Below are positions 5,701-7,466 of a stretch of 7,466 bases of DNA, in pieces. The notes under the pieces are model-generated. The model worked only from the letters and a program-made list of their open reading frames with translations, ran no database searches and was not told the DNA's origin. The stretch is from the NCBI GenBank assembly GCA_029865445.1, contig JAOUGY010000181.1, positions 1 through 7,466 of the forward strand, in the 5' to 3' direction. The DNA comes from Acidimicrobiia bacterium (GTDB taxonomy: Bacteria; Actinomycetota; Acidimicrobiia; Spongiisociales; ZC4RG35). Each line of letters begins with the position of its first letter. Position 1 is the stretch's first letter. The position numbers and the translations under genes were made by a program.

Positions 5701-6645
5701 ATGAAACGAATCGCAGGGATGGCCGTTGCCGTCCTCTTCGCAGCGTGTACGGCTTCGACGCCGGGTGCGACCACCACCGAACCCACGCCTTCCACGACGG
5801 CGATCGTGGAAACCGTGTATCCGGTCACCATCGAGGCATCGAACGGGCCTGTCACGCTGGCGACGAAACCCCAGGCGATCGTTTCGCTTTCGCCAACCGC
5901 CACCGAGATGTTGTTCGCCGTTGGCGCCGGCGGCGAGGTGGTGGCCGTCGACGAGTTCTCGTACTTTCCCGCCGAGGCACCTGTCACCGAACTCTCCGGA
6001 TTCGCCCCGAACGTCGAGGCGATCGCCGCCTACGAGCCGGACCTCGTGGTACTCGCCGACGACATCGACGGGGTGGTCGGTTCGCTCACCGATCTCGGGA
6101 TACCGACCGTGCAGATGTCCGGATTGGAGGTCCAAACGCTCGACGACGTGTACGCCCAGATCCGGGCGTTGGGCATGGCTGTCGGTCACGGCATCGAAGC
6201 CGAGGAGCTCATCGTGGACATGAAGGCCTCGATCGAGGAGTCCCTCGCCTCCGTCGAACCGCGAGAGACGCCCCTGACCTACTACCACGAACTCGACTCC
6301 ACCTTCTACACGGTCACCTCCTCGACGTTCATCGGGCACCTCTACTCCTTGTTCGGGCTCGAGAACATCGCCGACCCGGCCGACGTCGATGGCGCCAGCT
6401 TCGGGTATCCGCAGCTGTCCGAGGAGTACATCCTCGAGGCAGATCCCGATTTCATCTTCCTCACAGACTGCTGTGGCGACACGATCCAGACGATCTCCGC
6501 CCGCCCCGGATGGGATGACCTGTCGGCGATCCGGGCCTCGGCGGTGGTGGTCTTCGACGACGACGTCTCTTCACGGTGGGGCCCGAGACTGGTGGAGTTC
6601 ATGCGAGGCATCGCCCGCGCCGTCTCCGAAAAGGACCCGACGTGA
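5701..6645 (+). CDS. btuF: BtuF-like cobalamin ABC transporter substrate-binding lipoprotein
   Basis: Extracytoplasmic binding protein that would capture cobalamin or another corrinoid and deliver it to the adjacent permease. The 314-residue protein begins MKRIAGMAVAVLFAAC, a short lipoprotein signal with acceptor Cys16 (Phe at -3 is slightly unusual). A Thr/Pro-rich spacer follows to about residue 42, then a class III periplasmic-binding (helical backbone) fold. Family marks are VSLSPTATEMLFAVGAG (about 61-77), the ARPGWDDLSAIRA stretch near 267-279 and SRWGPRLVEF at 291-300. An unusual Cys pair sits at 257-258. ATG 5701 is favoured over an upstream in-frame GTG at 5620 because that one lies inside the riboswitch region and would bury the signal peptide. 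AGGAGG at 5690-5695 serves this start. The ligand is inferred from the riboswitch; iron-siderophore binding proteins share the fold, so without it the substrate would be open. Confidence 0.9.
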   Translation: MKRIAGMAVAVLFAACTASTPGATTTEPTPSTTAIVETVYPVTIEASNGPVTLATKPQAIVSLSPTATEMLFAVGAGGEVVAVDEFSYFPAEAPVTELSGFAPNVEAIAAYEPDLVVLADDIDGVVGSLTDLGIPTVQMSGLEVQTLDDVYAQIRALGMAVGHGIEAEELIVDMKASIEESLASVEPRETPLTYYHELDSTFYTVTSSTFIGHLYSLFGLENIADPADVDGASFGYPQLSEEYILEADPDFIFLTDCCGDTIQTISARPGWDDLSAIRASAVVVFDDDVSSRWGPRLVEFMRGIARAVSEKDPT

Positions 6646-7466
6646 CCACCGCCATGGTTCCATCACGCCTCAGGCCCGGCTGGATTCTTGGTTCGCTCGG
6701 TCTGCTCGTGGGGGCCATCGCCGTGGCGGCCGCTGTCGGACCTGCCCAGATTCGGGCATGGGACGCGGTGGCCGCACTCATCGATCGACTTCCGTTCGTG
6801 GCGTTGGACACCGGTCTCACCGACCGCCAATCCGACATCCTGTGGCTGGTTCGTTTTCCGAGGATCGTTCTCGGGGGGCTCGTCGGGGCGATGCTTGCCA
6901 TGGCGGGTGCCGCCTACCAGGGGGTGTTCCGCAATCCTCTCGCGGACCCGTACCTCTTGGGGGTGGCTGCTGGTGCCGGCCTGGGAGCCACATTCGTGAT
7001 CGTGACCGGGGCAGGCCTTCCGTTGCCGGTCGCGGCCTTCGGCGGAGCGGTGCTCGCTGTGGTCTTGACCTATGGACTCGGTCGAACCGTCCGGTCCAGA
7101 TCGACCACCAGCCTCGTGCTGGCGGGGGTGGCCGTCGCCTCGTTTCTCACGGCCCTGCAAACCTACGTCCAGCAGCTCAACGCCGAAACGGTTCGGGAGG
7201 TGTTCGCCTGGATTCTCGGTCGGCTCTCGACCAACGGATGGGACGAGGTGATCATGGTTCTTCCGTACGTCGCGGTGAGCGCCGGGACTCTCTTTCTCCA
7301 CCGGCGGCTGCTGGACGCTCTCGCTCTGGGCGATGAAGAGGCGGCAGGTCTCGGTGTTCCGGTACGACGCGTTCGCCTCGTTGTCGTGGCCGCGGCGACA
7401 CTGGGCACGGCCGTAGCGGTGGCCGTCGGCGGTCTCATCGGCTTCGTCGGGATCATCGTCCCCCAC
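6642..7466 (+). CDS. btuC: BtuC-like FecCD-family ABC permease, 3'-truncated by window edge
   Basis: Inner-membrane permease that forms the translocation path of the corrinoid importer, working with the binding protein upstream and an ATPase expected downstream. The first 275 codons are present. Visible family features: a first membrane helix at about residues 14-33; RFPRIVLGGLVGAMLAMAG then YQGVFRNPLADPYLLG (71-107); several further hydrophobic helices; the ALGDEEAAGLGV segment that contacts the ATPase; and GGLIGFVGIIVPH ending exactly at the window edge. Typical members are about 330-350 residues, so roughly 60-70 are missing. GTG 6642 overlaps the binding-protein stop by 4 nt (GTGA) and has AAGGA at 6631-6635, 6 nt away; an ATG at 6654 is a weaker alternative. 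Co-translation and the shared riboswitch imply common control by B12. Confidence 0.92.
   Translation, partial: MTTAMVPSRLRPGWILGSLGLLVGAIAVAAAVGPAQIRAWDAVAALIDRLPFVALDTGLTDRQSDILWLVRFPRIVLGGLVGAMLAMAGAAYQGVFRNPLADPYLLGVAAGAGLGATFVIVTGAGLPLPVAAFGGAVLAVVLTYGLGRTVRSRSTTSLVLAGVAVASFLTALQTYVQQLNAETVREVFAWILGRLSTNGWDEVIMVLPYVAVSAGTLFLHRRLLDALALGDEEAAGLGVPVRRVRLVVVAAATLGTAVAVAVGGLIGFVGIIVPH

Noticed and set aside
6389..7336. 315-codon open frame on the plus strand spanning the BtuF/BtuC junction
   Set aside because: It is Arg/Gly/Ser-rich and out of frame with two genes that carry clear family motifs. The permease frame beginning at 6642 is the real one and continues past the window.
6663..7466. 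267-codon open frame on the minus strand
   Set aside because: It is antisense to the permease, hydrophilic and low-complexity, with no recognisable domain.

Overview
The window is dense, high-GC DNA with frequent GTG starts, 4-nt GTGA gene overlaps, an HtrA-type protease next to a sensor kinase, and an ECF42-type sigma factor next to a DGPF-like protein. Together these suggest an actinobacterial (Actinomycetota) chromosome, possibly an Acidimicrobiia-like lineage. That placement is inferred from style and gene content and was not tested by a search. I see no insertion sequence, CRISPR array, tRNA, rRNA or prophage gene.

Layout. (1) 3-1001, plus strand: the C-terminal part of a membrane sensor histidine kinase, cut by the left edge. 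It is followed by a membrane-anchored HtrA/DegP-like serine protease (1064-2221), an order that recalls mycobacterial mprB-pepD. A CTTTAG direct repeat with 11-bp period lies at the junction and could be a response-regulator site. (2) 2291-3774, plus strand: a very short DGPF/YCII-like protein translationally coupled to an ECF42-type sigma factor with a long C-terminal extension. An ECF-like promoter candidate lies just upstream. (3) 3778-5421, minus strand: a DUF885 putative zinc peptidase, convergent with the sigma factor and separated from it by only 3 nt. (4) 5422-5700: a compact divergent intergenic region carrying a cobalamin riboswitch and a hairpin that sequesters the next gene's Shine-Dalgarno sequence. 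(5) 5701-7466, plus strand: a BtuF-like substrate-binding lipoprotein and a BtuC-like permease, overlapping by 4 nt. The permease is cut by the right edge.

How it works together. The kinase/protease pair looks like an envelope-stress module. The DGPF/ECF42 pair is a self-contained transcriptional regulator of poorly known input. The last block is a cobalamin (or corrinoid) importer whose translation is probably shut off when B12 is plentiful; the ATPase would be expected just beyond the window.

Most of this is recognisable biology. The least ordinary points are the shrunken DGPF protein that has lost the DGPF motif, the kinase with a contracted ATP lid, and a specific mutually exclusive pairing visible between the riboswitch aptamer and its anti-Shine-Dalgarno strand.
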